Origin: Asparagopsis taxiformis | Taxonomy: Eukaryota; Rhodophyta; Florideophyceae; Bonnemaisoniales; Bonnemaisoniaceae | Length of the DNA: 64,000 bases | NCBI GenBank assembly: GCA_030407315.1 | Contig: JALQPE010000216.1 | Span: 151,692-215,691, forward strand | Reading direction: 5' to 3' | In this document: positions 9,170 through 18,471 of the stretch, piece after piece | Numbering within the stretch: the first letter of the stretch is position 1 | Layout of the letters: every line of letters starts with the position of its first letter | The notes under the pieces: generated by a model | Databases searched by the model: none | Seen by the model: only the letters and a program-made list of their open reading frames with translations | Told to the model about the DNA's origin: nothing | Program-made: the position numbers and the translations under genes

Positions 9170-11263
9170 TTATCCGTAGCACCTGATGCGCGCAGTTGCG
9201 CCTTTGGCGGCGCTCTGACCTTTCTTCTCCAGGTACTTTTGATGATAGCTTTCGGCTGTGAAATAATTGTTAACCGGCGCTATTTCCGTCACAATGGGCT
9301 TCTTTGATTTTGCAGCTGCCTCTTCTTTCCACTTTTTGATCACTGCAAGTTGTTCCTCATCGTTGTAGTAGATTGCACTTCGATATTGAGTTCCGACATC
9401 ATTACCTTGCTTATTCTTCGATGTCGGATCATGCCGAGACTCCCATAGCTCTAGGAGAGATTCGAGAGTGACAATGGCGGGATCGTACCAGATGCGTACG
9501 ACCTCGGCGGAACCTGTACGGCCAGTACAGATCGCTTCATATGTCACACGAGGAATTTTGCCGTTCGAATAACCGACTTCCGTCTTTACAACACCGTGTG
9601 CTCTCTGGAAGGCGAGTTCAACTCCCCAGAAACAGCCTGCGCCAAACACAATCTCTTTGATGGCGGGCGTCTCTTCCGCATTCTGTTCGGTTTGTGGTAC
9701 GTCGGCGGCGGCTTCCTTCGGCTCGTCCTCGGGGGCAGTCAACCGCCGCAGTTGGTCGGGCGCTTGTGTGAGCATTTGTTTGAGCACATTTCTGCTCGCA
9801 TAGCCCTCTGTTTCATCACCACCGCCGACAGTGACACCTCCAATGAAAACGTTGGGGACGGTACTACGTCCAGTCTTACGGTAGAGATAGTCCTGGATGT
9901 CACGTCCCTGTTGGCCCATGGTGTCCAGCTCGTAGATTTTTGCCGGTGTGTAGCCGGCAACTTGTGCGCCCGCATGCTCTAGCTCCCGCTTAGCTGTATC
10001 GCAGTAGGGACAATACGTCTTACTGAAGACAACCACTGGATATGTCTTAATGGCCTGTTCGACAAGCGCTTCCGCTGGATCGATTGGGGCGCTTATGGGC
10101 GGTATGGAGGCTGTTGCCACAATAGGCTGTGTGAGAACAGGGTCTGGGGACGATTGGGGCTGGGCTGCGGCACTTGCTTGCGTTAGAAGGGGTAGGAGCT
10201 GTTCAGTCGCTGCAAGATTGGAAATGGAATCGCTGCCTCCGATGAACTGACCATTGATGAAGATATTGGGCACGGTAGCCTGTCCAGTTTTGTTGTACAA
10301 AAATTCTTGGATTTGCTCGCCCTGTTTGCCCATAGTGTCTAGCTCAAAGACGAGTGGATCTTTATAGGCGGGGATTTGTGCGCCAGTAGCTGCAAGTTGG
10401 GCTTTTGCAGCGTGGCAATAACCGCACCAGGTCTTGCTGAAAATGACCACGGGGTTATTCGCGACAGCTTGTTCGACAAGTGTTTGAACGTGGTCTTCAT
10501 GGGATGGTGCTGGAGACGGAGATTGAGAAGATTGCGGTTGAGCACGAATTTTTTGGGGGGCTGTGGTGAGCAAATCGACCAACTCTGAACGCGCGTCATA
10601 GCCGGACAGTTGGTCGTTTCCACCAATGAACTGGGCACCAATGAATATATTAGGGACAGTTCTCTGTCCCGTCTTATTGGCAAGATATGCCTGAATGGCA
10701 TCGCCTTGCTCCATTTCATCAAGCTCGAAAACTTTTGCTGACTTATATTTCGGGACGAGCTTGCCTGCGCGTGCGAGGGTAGCTTTGGCAGTCATGCAGA
10801 AGGGACACCAGGACTTTGAGAAGACAACTACAGGGTAGTTTGTAATAGCGTCTTCAACGAATTGAGCAGGGTCCATGGCTGGTTGGTTCTGGGCAGCGAG
10901 TTTAGCGGGAGCGTCTTGAAGAATCTTTTTGAGCTGGTTTTGATGTGCGAGTGCGGAGACTTCGTTTCCGCCACCGATAGATTGGCCGGCGACAAAGACG
11001 TTGGGGACAGTGGAGCGGCCTGTTTTTTCGAGAAGATAGCGTTGGACAGCGGAACCTTTTGAGCCCATACGATCGAGCTCGAAGATCTGTGGTTGCGGGT
11101 AGGAGGGTATGGAGCGGGTTGCTTTAGTGATGTGAGACTTTGCGGTCAAGCAGTAGGTGCAGTAGGTCTTGGAGAAGATTACGACAGGATGGGTGGCTAG
11201 TGCGGATTCGACTAGGTCGCGAGCTGCGGAGGATTTGGCTGACTTGGTCGATGAGTTTCCCAT
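9170..11263 (-). CDS. four tandem glutaredoxin domains fused to methionine sulfoxide reductase A
   Basis: A 697-residue multidomain redox enzyme. Four glutaredoxin domains follow each other with active sites CTYC (35-38), CPFC (153-156), CGYC (280-283) and CPYC (418-421), each followed by a TVPN cis-proline loop and a GG(S/N/G) turn. Linkers are Gln/Ser/Pro-rich. From about 535 comes MsrA with the catalytic GCFWG (Cys544) and the C-terminal IRCYG (Cys695, probable resolving Cys). MsrA reduces methionine-S-sulfoxide; the glutaredoxins probably recycle it with glutathione. The frame is open upstream but contains no ATG before 11263, and a TATA-like box lies at 11404-11397, so the protein starts MGNSSTKS, a good N-myristoylation sequence that predicts membrane attachment. 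Confidence 0.9.
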   Translation of the reverse strand: MGNSSTKSAKSSAARDLVESALATHPVVIFSKTYCTYCLTAKSHITKATRSIPSYPQPQIFELDRMGSKGSAVQRYLLEKTGRSTVPNVFVAGQSIGGGNEVSALAHQNQLKKILQDAPAKLAAQNQPAMDPAQFVEDAITNYPVVVFSKSWCPFCMTAKATLARAGKLVPKYKSAKVFELDEMEQGDAIQAYLANKTGQRTVPNIFIGAQFIGGNDQLSGYDARSELVDLLTTAPQKIRAQPQSSQSPSPAPSHEDHVQTLVEQAVANNPVVIFSKTWCGYCHAAKAQLAATGAQIPAYKDPLVFELDTMGKQGEQIQEFLYNKTGQATVPNIFINGQFIGGSDSISNLAATEQLLPLLTQASAAAQPQSSPDPVLTQPIVATASIPPISAPIDPAEALVEQAIKTYPVVVFSKTYCPYCDTAKRELEHAGAQVAGYTPAKIYELDTMGQQGRDIQDYLYRKTGRSTVPNVFIGGVTVGGGDETEGYASRNVLKQMLTQAPDQLRRLTAPEDEPKEAAADVPQTEQNAEETPAIKEIVFGAGCFWGVELAFQRAHGVVKTEVGYSNGKIPRVTYEAICTGRTGSAEVVRIWYDPAIVTLESLLELWESRHDPTSKNKQGNDVGTQYRSAIYYNDEEQLAVIKKWKEEAAAKSKKPIVTEIAPVNNYFTAESYHQKYLEKKGQSAAKGATARIRCYG

Positions 11264-11396
11264 AGGATGGATGAGATGTGTGTGGTTTGAAGCGAGGAAA
11301 AGTGCGAGTAGGAGGGCGTGGACGCTTAAAAGTTTACGGAGATAGGGTATGCGTAGAAATCGCGAGGATGTCGGTGAGCAAGTTGTATTTTCGATT

Positions 11397-11404
11397 AATT
11401 TATA
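11397..11404 (-). promoter_or_regulatory. TATA-like box of the glutaredoxin-MsrA gene
   Basis: TATAAATT on the minus strand, about 135 bp upstream of the ATG at 11263. Transcription starting about 30 bp downstream would exclude the upstream open frame from the protein and supports the MGNSS start. Confidence 0.4.
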
Positions 11405-11925
11405 ATTTATGGACAAAGCATCGAGAGTAGAAATGCCAATCAGATGCGCTCATTGTCGCCTTGCTAGTCTATGTATTGAAGAGTCTAGAAGCGACTCATC
11501 ATTTTCTTCCCGACTCACTTGTTTCCTTCTGCGTAATGACATATCTTTTTCCAAGTGACGTCAGCCGCAAAGCCGGAAACAGACCGACCCAACTCAAGTA
11601 CCATCAGATGGAAAAGCGTGTAACATTATAAATTCTCTTCCCATTTCGCAATTTCTCTAGCACTCGAGCTAACAACCAAACGCCCGATACTGTGCAACAG
11701 AGCATTGCATTGTTCAATTCGACGATTCGCGACCCGCCAGCCGCACGATGGACATGGCGTCGCCATCACTGCGTTGTGCTGCGAAAAATACCATTGAATC
11801 GTGTCAAATACAATGCACGCATCGATGAAATTTTTCAGAAATCTCACCCGAGCGCACATCAATTTATCGTCATCACTCCCGTCTAACTCGCGCCAACTCG
11901 CTCGCCCGCGCGCGCAACTCGCACC
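11405..11925. other. intergenic region between divergent genes
   Basis: About 520 bp between the glutaredoxin-MsrA promoter and the bromodomain gene start. The minus-strand open frame that covers it is an antisense shadow of the bromodomain gene's Pro/Ala-rich 5' part. It presumably carries both promoters; no clear motif beyond the TATA-like box. Confidence 0.45.
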
Positions 11926-14361
11926 ATGCAATCCGGTCATTTCACGCCCACCGAGCTGGAAAACACCGTGCAACAATGCGTATCCGCCCTCTCCAAAAGC
12001 GGCGCATTGGACCGCATTCGTCGTTCTGTCGAGGAACTGCTCAAACCCTCCGAGCAAGCGCGCCAGGATGCCATCGCTCAAAGCGCTGCCCAATTCCTTC
12101 AGCACCGCCCTTCGACTGTCACCAAACCCGCCGTCGTGTTCGCAGAGACCCAGGCTGCCGTGCTTGGTTCCGAAGTCGCCAATGCCCTCCAGCGTCAGAT
12201 TGACAATCTTTCTCAAAAAGGTTCCGCCAAATGGCTGCACGATTTGTTTCATTCCGAAATGGACAAAATTCATCCCGACTCCTCTCCGCACCCCGCTCTC
12301 CCCGATGCGCAGGACGTCAAAATACAACCGCTCGCTCCCTCTCCAACCCACTCTCCCGCCAAGCCGCACCCCACCGCCGACACCACGCCCGCGTTTGCAG
12401 CTCCTTGTAAAAAGCCACCGCCCCAAACCGCCTTGGAGAAGACTAAATCTCAATCCGCACCAGATATAGAAGCTCCCAACACCCATAACGAACCACCGCA
12501 ACGCACAGCCAGTCCGCCGCCCCATCCACCTGTCGCCGTCCCGAAGAATGACTTTAGGGTACCCTCCCCTGTTGTGCATTCCAAAGACACCGAATCGGCA
12601 GCGACAAAGCGTTCATTAGCGCAACCTGTTCCCAAGCCTCGCATGGAGTCCGACACCACAAAGCCCGTGCAGCCCAAACCGACAGCGAAACCTGCCACTT
12701 GTGATGCCGACATCGCCCAAGCTCCCGTTTGTGGCCCCTCACGCCCCGAGCAACCGCCTGCTAAATTCGGTCCGCAAACCCCCGCCAAACGCCCCGCTGG
12801 TGATGCCGAAAAGGAATGTCACCAATCGCCAAAACCACACGTACCGCGCACACCATCCCCGCGTCCTGCAATTCCTAGTACTCCTGAGCAATGCGAGAAA
12901 ACAAAACGCCAAACTCGCGATTCCTCAGATTCGACCAGCGTGCGCTCCGTGCAGAATACCAGTCCTGTGCGCTGCACCATTAGCTTGACGCGTACGGCAA
13001 AGGCGGGCACGTCAAATAAAGGCGCTCAGCAGAAACGACGTCATGTTCCGCAGACTTCTGCTCCAGAGATTGCGCGCGCAACTGGCGGTGAGACTTCAAT
13101 GACCCGTGGTGGAGTTGATGAATCTCCGCAACCTCGGCATCGCACAGAGAACGCCACTGATCAACCAGACGTGAAAAAAGAATGTCAGGATGCGGCACCG
13201 CGTAGAAAGGAACCTCTGGCGGACACCGTTCGTAGCCAGAGCTCTGTGAGGAATAGTGACGGCTGTGCGCATGTCTCTGAGAAACATGCTGCAGAAACGA
13301 GGGGCGCTGGTGATGTGGAGGTTACTGCGGATGTCAAGCCTACCCCGCCCAAGAGGGGCAGGAAGAAGAGAAACAAGATCACTAGGGATGAGAAGAGACG
13401 TAGAAAGAAGCTCAAGAAGGAACAAGCAAAGGCCTTGGCTCTAGTCAAGGCAACTGGTGCGAAACCGAGCAAAAAGATTGCGGACGTGGACACTGTTGTT
13501 GAGCGGGTCGAATGTGATGACGTTCTGGACACAAAACGTTCAGAGGAATCTATAGAGAAGTGCCCACGAGAAGTTAACTATAGGCCGGGGATTTTAAAAC
13601 ACTTTGACAAACGAAAGCTTGTCAAACCAGAGGACTATGCTGCTCAGCAAAAAATCCTCAAGTGTCTTCGACAGCTAATGAAACAGGACTTTGCTGCTCC
13701 CTTCTTGCAACCTGTCGATCCAGAATGGGAAGGTTGCGAGACCTATCTCGAAGAAATTGAAAACCCAATGGACTTGGGTACCATATCAGAGAGATTGGAA
13801 TCCTCCAGCCCAGAATCTGGTGTCTACAAAAGTGTCGCTGCAGTCATGCGTGATATCAATCTGGTGTGGTCAAATTGCAAGCAATACAATGGGGAGCTGG
13901 ACCCCGTCTCCTGCGCTGCAACACAATGTGTATCGTATCTTGATATCATGTTGGAGGGTACGGAAGCGAAACAAGATGAATCAAAGAGGGTTCGACGGCG
14001 AAATTCCAATAGAACAGTTCTTCCTAAGAGGAAAATTGAGCCGGATTTGCAGGCCGATTCCAAGAAACGGAAACGCGCCAAAGCACATGCTGTGCCGGGC
14101 TCTAAGGAACCCATACGACCTGTTGATAACGTAAATGACGGTCGGCTATTAGGAAAGAGACTCCTTATCTTTGCAGCAGTGAACCGACAAGTGAAGGACT
14201 GGCACAAAACCAAAGCTTTTGCCTTTGATGCCGCTAGTTCTAGCTACACCGTAGAGTTCACTGATTTGAACTTTACAGACTCTCAAGCTACTTTTGGACG
14301 GGATGAGGTCGGGGGGAAAGAACCGAAGTATGCCATTTTCAAGGTGATTGGGAATATGTAA
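11926..14361 (+). CDS. bromodomain-containing nuclear protein
   Basis: An 811-residue protein. An N-terminal helical region (about 1-110) is followed by a long disordered Pro/Ser/Lys-rich stretch with basic clusters such as KRGRKKRNKITRDEKRRRKK (about 470-490), probable nuclear-localisation signals. A single bromodomain lies at about 571-683; it has the ZA-loop region, the MDLGTISERLES helix and the acetyl-lysine Asn in CKQYNGE. A C-terminal segment (about 740-808) is not recognised. Role: reading acetylated histones in chromatin regulation; complex unknown. The initiating ATG has a good context (gcaccATG). Its 3' end is only 91 bp from that of the convergent TOE1-like gene. Confidence 0.85.
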   Translation: MQSGHFTPTELENTVQQCVSALSKSGALDRIRRSVEELLKPSEQARQDAIAQSAAQFLQHRPSTVTKPAVVFAETQAAVLGSEVANALQRQIDNLSQKGSAKWLHDLFHSEMDKIHPDSSPHPALPDAQDVKIQPLAPSPTHSPAKPHPTADTTPAFAAPCKKPPPQTALEKTKSQSAPDIEAPNTHNEPPQRTASPPPHPPVAVPKNDFRVPSPVVHSKDTESAATKRSLAQPVPKPRMESDTTKPVQPKPTAKPATCDADIAQAPVCGPSRPEQPPAKFGPQTPAKRPAGDAEKECHQSPKPHVPRTPSPRPAIPSTPEQCEKTKRQTRDSSDSTSVRSVQNTSPVRCTISLTRTAKAGTSNKGAQQKRRHVPQTSAPEIARATGGETSMTRGGVDESPQPRHRTENATDQPDVKKECQDAAPRRKEPLADTVRSQSSVRNSDGCAHVSEKHAAETRGAGDVEVTADVKPTPPKRGRKKRNKITRDEKRRRKKLKKEQAKALALVKATGAKPSKKIADVDTVVERVECDDVLDTKRSEESIEKCPREVNYRPGILKHFDKRKLVKPEDYAAQQKILKCLRQLMKQDFAAPFLQPVDPEWEGCETYLEEIENPMDLGTISERLESSSPESGVYKSVAAVMRDINLVWSNCKQYNGELDPVSCAATQCVSYLDIMLEGTEAKQDESKRVRRRNSNRTVLPKRKIEPDLQADSKKRKRAKAHAVPGSKEPIRPVDNVNDGRLLGKRLLIFAAVNRQVKDWHKTKAFAFDAASSSYTVEFTDLNFTDSQATFGRDEVGGKEPKYAIFKVIGNM

Positions 14362-14452
14362 TTTAGATACTTATGTACTATACATTGTAAACTGATGTAC
14401 AACAACTAACTTGCGAGCGGCTGTTTCTGTCTGTAACATTGTAGTTAATTGT

Positions 14453-15883
14453 TTATTGTTTTGTTTCCGGAACTTCGTCGAGTTCCGCAAATTGACTTCT
14501 CGACAAATACAGAGAACTAAGTTTCATGGGTATGGCAATTCGATTCCTCTCTTTGTTTAGCTTTCCTGGTGGTAATGACATTCGGTAACCAGCATAACTG
14601 AGTCCGGTACAGAAAGCATCCCATCCAGCAGAATGGGCCTGGCCCTCATCTGATTGCGGTGAGGCTTTGGGAATCTCCTGTGAATCTGCCACGCAATTGT
14701 TTAGACCTTCAGCTAAAGCCTGAGGTGTCATGATTTGTTGCATCTTCCTCCTCTTCTTCTTCGACAGCTTATTGAAATCCTGCTTTGACGCATCCCGGAG
14801 TTTCTTCCAAACCTTCACCTGGGCCGTGTACCTTTTCTGCGCCTCTCTCTTGTCCTTTGCAGATTTGCCTTCCTTCTCTTCCTGAACAATGAGAAAAGGA
14901 TCATGGGCAAATTCACAATGAGGGCCACGATGACAAAATCCCTTGAAAGCAAACAACGCACACAATTCCTCACCTATGCGAACACTCGTCGGCAATTCAA
15001 CAGGATTTAGCACCGAGTCATCAGGGATACCAGAGCTGTTTTGAACGCCCACCTGGCCACCCATGACAGCCTTCGCAAACAGATACCCCAGAAAGGAAGA
15101 ATTTTCCTGAGCAGCGCTCGCTAGCACCTTGGTATCACAGTAACCTGCGGGTATGCAATCTAGAAGATTGGAGATAAATTTGCTCAGAGTGGGAGGCAAA
15201 GGGCCTTGGAATGCTGCATATAGGAAAACAAGGTCGAATAGCCCGTTGTGGACAATTAGAGGCACACCATGTCTACCAATTCGCCATAATAAACCTCTTG
15301 GCCATTTGCCCCAATGAAATGGCCCCTGGAACTTAGCTTCCTCTTCATTGATAACCTCTGTGCTTGCTCTTGAATACGGAATTCCCTTCCTGAACATTTC
15401 GTTGAAGTCGAAAGAATGCTCGACGAGAAATTCGCCAGCGTTGGAACTCATCTGGAACTCATCCTTACATTTCATAAGCAAGTCAAATGTGGATACTTCG
15501 TAATTCATCTTACTGTTCTCAGGAGGTTTTTCTGCTGAAGTACTAGTGGGAAGAACAGGTTTTCTGCTAGGCTCAACAGCTTCATTTTGGTTCTGAACTG
15601 TCATTTGTGTGTCAACAGTTCGGACCGGGTTGAAAATTGAAATGCCAACTGAAAATATAGCTCTCGTGTCTGCAAGACGGCGAAGCGCTGCGTATCTAAC
15701 CTCCAGATTGTCATCCTTAACGTCTCTTTCGTTGCCTAATCCAGAAAACTCAGCATCAATTGCAACAAAACCGTCGGGTGAAAGTTGCTTCAACTTTTCA
15801 CCGAGAGAACTAAATGCGGCCTCTTTTCCTTTCGCAGTTACCTTGGCAATGCGGATGCCCTTGACATCTTCACGACTTCCCAT
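14453..15883 (-). CDS. TOE1-like CAF1-family 3' exoribonuclease with CCCH zinc finger
   Basis: A 476-residue DEDD deadenylase. The first catalytic motif is FVAIDAEFSGLG (Asp43, Glu45); the second is IVHNGLFDLVFLY (Asp217 region); a third acidic motif lies in GWDAFCTG near the C-terminus. Between them is a CCCH finger with canonical CX8CX5CX3H spacing (Cys308, Cys317, Cys323, His327). A nuclease with an internal CCCH finger is the TOE1 arrangement; TOE1 trims 3' tails of snRNAs and other small RNAs in Cajal bodies. A Lys/Arg-rich stretch near 335-385 may be a nuclear-localisation signal. Start is the first ATG. The 271-bp gap to the small Cys-rich gene is a likely shared promoter. Confidence 0.85.
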   Translation of the reverse strand: MGSREDVKGIRIAKVTAKGKEAAFSSLGEKLKQLSPDGFVAIDAEFSGLGNERDVKDDNLEVRYAALRRLADTRAIFSVGISIFNPVRTVDTQMTVQNQNEAVEPSRKPVLPTSTSAEKPPENSKMNYEVSTFDLLMKCKDEFQMSSNAGEFLVEHSFDFNEMFRKGIPYSRASTEVINEEEAKFQGPFHWGKWPRGLLWRIGRHGVPLIVHNGLFDLVFLYAAFQGPLPPTLSKFISNLLDCIPAGYCDTKVLASAAQENSSFLGYLFAKAVMGGQVGVQNSSGIPDDSVLNPVELPTSVRIGEELCALFAFKGFCHRGPHCEFAHDPFLIVQEEKEGKSAKDKREAQKRYTAQVKVWKKLRDASKQDFNKLSKKKRRKMQQIMTPQALAEGLNNCVADSQEIPKASPQSDEGQAHSAGWDAFCTGLSYAGYRMSLPPGKLNKERNRIAIPMKLSSLYLSRSQFAELDEVPETKQ

Positions 15884-16154
15884 CTAACGCAGCCTACTTC
15901 AATGTACGCAGCACGCATTCCCACTCAAACAGGTATGGTCGTCGCCGTGATCCGCTCGAACAAAGACAAACTCACATCCAGTCACAGTGTGAACATGCCG
16001 TGCTATTCAGAAAAAATTGATTTTAGTTCATGCTTACAGTTAGGAGTCACGATGGAGGCGGAAGAAGTGACTCATTCCCACACTGCCAACATCATCACCA
16101 CAAAGAGAACTGCAATCTCCTGACAATTCGATCCGTCGACCAACTAATTTAGTT

Positions 16155-16421
16155 ATGAACTTCGTCGCTAGTCTACAGGCCGCCAGGCCATCCTCCGTGC
16201 TACTATTCGCATGTACAGCCGCAATAACGTTTCGTGCCGTCCTTATCCCGAATCAACGCACTCGAGATATCAGCGAGATCGCCCCGACGAGAAGAGAGGC
16301 AGAAGAATGTGATTGTGCGGACCTCTGGAAGTGTATGCAAAATCCCAACCTCGACTGTTCATCTCAGCAGGGCGCACTTGCTGATTGTCTCGAAGCACAA
16401 AAGAGAATGCTCTCAAATTAA
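16155..16421 (+). CDS. small Cys-patterned protein, CHCH/twin-CX9C-like (tentative)
   Basis: An 88-residue frame with an ATG start. An N-terminal hydrophobic stretch (SSVLLFACTAAITFRAVLI) precedes a segment with Cys spaced C-x7-C-x7-C-x9-C (CDCADLWKC, then ...LDC...LADC). This resembles the helical hairpin of intermembrane-space CHCH proteins imported by Mia40, though the first spacing is not the standard nine. It ends 4 bp inside the 3' end of the convergent oxidase gene and has its own upstream space, divergent from TOE1-like. It could still be chance; I would not assign a function. Confidence 0.45.
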   Translation: MNFVASLQAARPSSVLLFACTAAITFRAVLIPNQRTRDISEIAPTRREAEECDCADLWKCMQNPNLDCSSQQGALADCLEAQKRMLSN

Positions 16422-17554
16422 TCCAATGCCTCTACAATTCCCACAACTTCCTCTGCACATCCCCAACCAAGTGTTACCCCGCTGCCTCCATGGCCATAAT
16501 TGTCAATTCTGGTAATACACAGCTCTCCTTCCTGTCGCTGATCCCCGAACTCCACCTTAATACTTCCATCTTTCGAATAAGGACGCAAACCAACCCACCT
16601 TTCTATCTCGACACAATCTCCAATGCCTGGAATGAGTTGATTACAGCGATCTTTCAACAACTGCACTTCCTCGTCACTTGTGTGCTCTCTCCAGTCGCCC
16701 ACTAGCAACGTTCCTCCAAGAGTGTATTGATCTCTCCCTCGCGGGATAGCATATGCGAGAAGTCCATCTTGTGACAAAATCCCATCGTCCTTGTCTTCTG
16801 TGATGACGTAATCCAGCTCTGAGGGTTTCTTCACACGCACGGTAACACCGCGCCCCGGAATGGTCTCTTCCCCTGTCAAAAATCGCGCCCCAAGTCCACA
16901 GCAATTAACAATGATAACATTGGTTTGATTCTTGTACTGCTTGGCTGCGTAGGCACAAACTCGAGCATAATTCCATGTGCTGCTCTCCCCAGACAAACAA
17001 TGCGATGCAGTTAATTCAACGGATATACCTAATTCCTTTAACCTCTTCTCAAGGAACTTGATGTATTGGTCCATATGCACGATGGGAGTACAGAACCTAA
17101 ACGCACAAGCATATTGCTTCGGGACGCGCGGATCGTCTGAATTCGTCACTATTTCCATGTTTGACATCTCCGCATACCAAGGCAATGTTGTCGTCTTACT
17201 CGCTTTCAGTAGAAATGTATCCTTCATCGCAACCCCAATGTTTAAGTCCGCCTGACTTTGATATATTTTAAATGTTTGGCGTCCCCACTTTTCGATATGT
17301 TCCCCGCCGGCAGCAAACGGCATCCATAATCCACCCGCACCGACACTGCAATATGAGCCCGGCGTTGTTGAGCAAAGAAGCGAGCTGTCTCGATCAAGAA
17401 TAGTCGAGGGTGTCTCCTGTGCCAAGATGCTTACATCATGGCCGTGCTCTTTCAGGCGAATGGCAGACATCATTCCAACAACTCCAGCACCGACAACAAG
17501 TACGGTCTTCTTGTCTCGGGCAGCCGAAACAGCATCATTATTGGGGGGCGACAT
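16418..17554 (-). CDS. D-amino-acid / D-aspartate oxidase family flavoenzyme
   Basis: A 378-residue FAD oxidase that deaminates D-amino acids to oxo acids with H2O2 release. It has the Rossmann motif VVGAGVVGMMSA (Gly22-Gly27), the substrate-site stretch WVGLRPYSKDG (active-site Arg) and the family signature DNYGHGGSGVTLGWGCA near the C-terminus. It is of normal length. The C-terminus (VGIVEALD) lacks a SKL-type tripeptide, so peroxisomal import by PTS1 is not supported. Whether it prefers neutral or acidic D-amino acids cannot be told. The stop codon overlaps the end of the convergent small gene by 4 bp. ATG at 17554 is the first in frame. Confidence 0.88.
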   Translation of the reverse strand: MSPPNNDAVSAARDKKTVLVVGAGVVGMMSAIRLKEHGHDVSILAQETPSTILDRDSSLLCSTTPGSYCSVGAGGLWMPFAAGGEHIEKWGRQTFKIYQSQADLNIGVAMKDTFLLKASKTTTLPWYAEMSNMEIVTNSDDPRVPKQYACAFRFCTPIVHMDQYIKFLEKRLKELGISVELTASHCLSGESSTWNYARVCAYAAKQYKNQTNVIIVNCCGLGARFLTGEETIPGRGVTVRVKKPSELDYVITEDKDDGILSQDGLLAYAIPRGRDQYTLGGTLLVGDWREHTSDEEVQLLKDRCNQLIPGIGDCVEIERWVGLRPYSKDGSIKVEFGDQRQEGELCITRIDNYGHGGSGVTLGWGCAEEVVGIVEALD

Positions 17555-18471
17555 ATTTCACAATCGTCAACGCAAAGCTCGGGTATTTAAGAAAGTTTGA
17601 CCGGTAGTTAATGCGTCACAGTTAACGTTACCCTGTTGTGGATGTAGAGCAATGGCACTTGGTTTATGCTATGGAAGTCATAGCTTCCCACTGCTTCCCG
17701 TGAGCCATACAGATGTCGAGATTCAAAACCGAGCACCCATACATCAAATCAGACAGTATCACGAGTAAGACTAAAACAGCAGACAATTTGATTGGTGAAG
17801 TTTTTCTACCGTGTTCCATCCCCAACAGTTCGTTCATGAAGCTTTTCGATTTTGGAGTCAGGTGGTACCGAGCCATCGCTTCTTTTTCCAGAAACATTTC
17901 TTAGTTTTACCCACGAAGATAGCAGAAAAGCGATGCAAGGTAAATGTTCCAGATGAATAATCACCACCAGTAATGTCACGCAGTTGGATAAGGACATTCA
18001 TAACGTTATTGATCGGGTTCAAGTGGTGGGTGCTTGAAGTGTAACACAGTGAATACGGCTTGTTGATAAACACCAAGATTATTGCCGTGTCAACTAGTAT
18101 TCAAATCATATGTCGACACGTTACGCCACGCAGCATCTTTTCTTCCTAACAGTAGCAATGTAAGTACATAAGCCGATGATGGCTTCCACCAGATAGTCGA
18201 CATAGTACAACGACATAAATTACGAATTATTGAACTGTTCAATCGCACCTGTTCCCAACGGACGCCATAGAATGCGTACGCCTTGTTACTGTCGATCTTT
18301 TTCAATGCCAAGACTCCTGAAAGAATCTTAATAACTTGGATACAGTCATCTGTACCCGCCAGCAAATTGCACCTCTCTGGCAATGTATTGCGGTTTGTTC
18401 GCGTACCACTTTTTGCTGGAGAACGTGTACTTTTCCGATTCTATCCCACAGGGGATGGCAGGCCAACAAGA
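17555..18471. other. intergenic region, no supported gene
   Basis: About 900 bp between divergent genes (D-amino-acid oxidase, PH-kinase). The kinase frame is open back to about 18283 but without an ATG. That upstream part may be 5' leader, or an exon of a longer kinase whose first exon I cannot see. Short frames elsewhere carry no motif. Confidence 0.45.

Noticed and set aside
11264..11416. N-terminal extension (hydrophobic, signal-like) of the glutaredoxin-MsrA frame
   Set aside because: It starts with TTG, contains no ATG and overlaps a TATA-like box, so it is probably promoter and leader.
11626..12579. 317-residue minus-strand frame over the bromodomain gene's 5' part
   Set aside because: Gly/Arg/Trp-rich antisense translation of Pro/Ala-rich coding sequence, with no motif.
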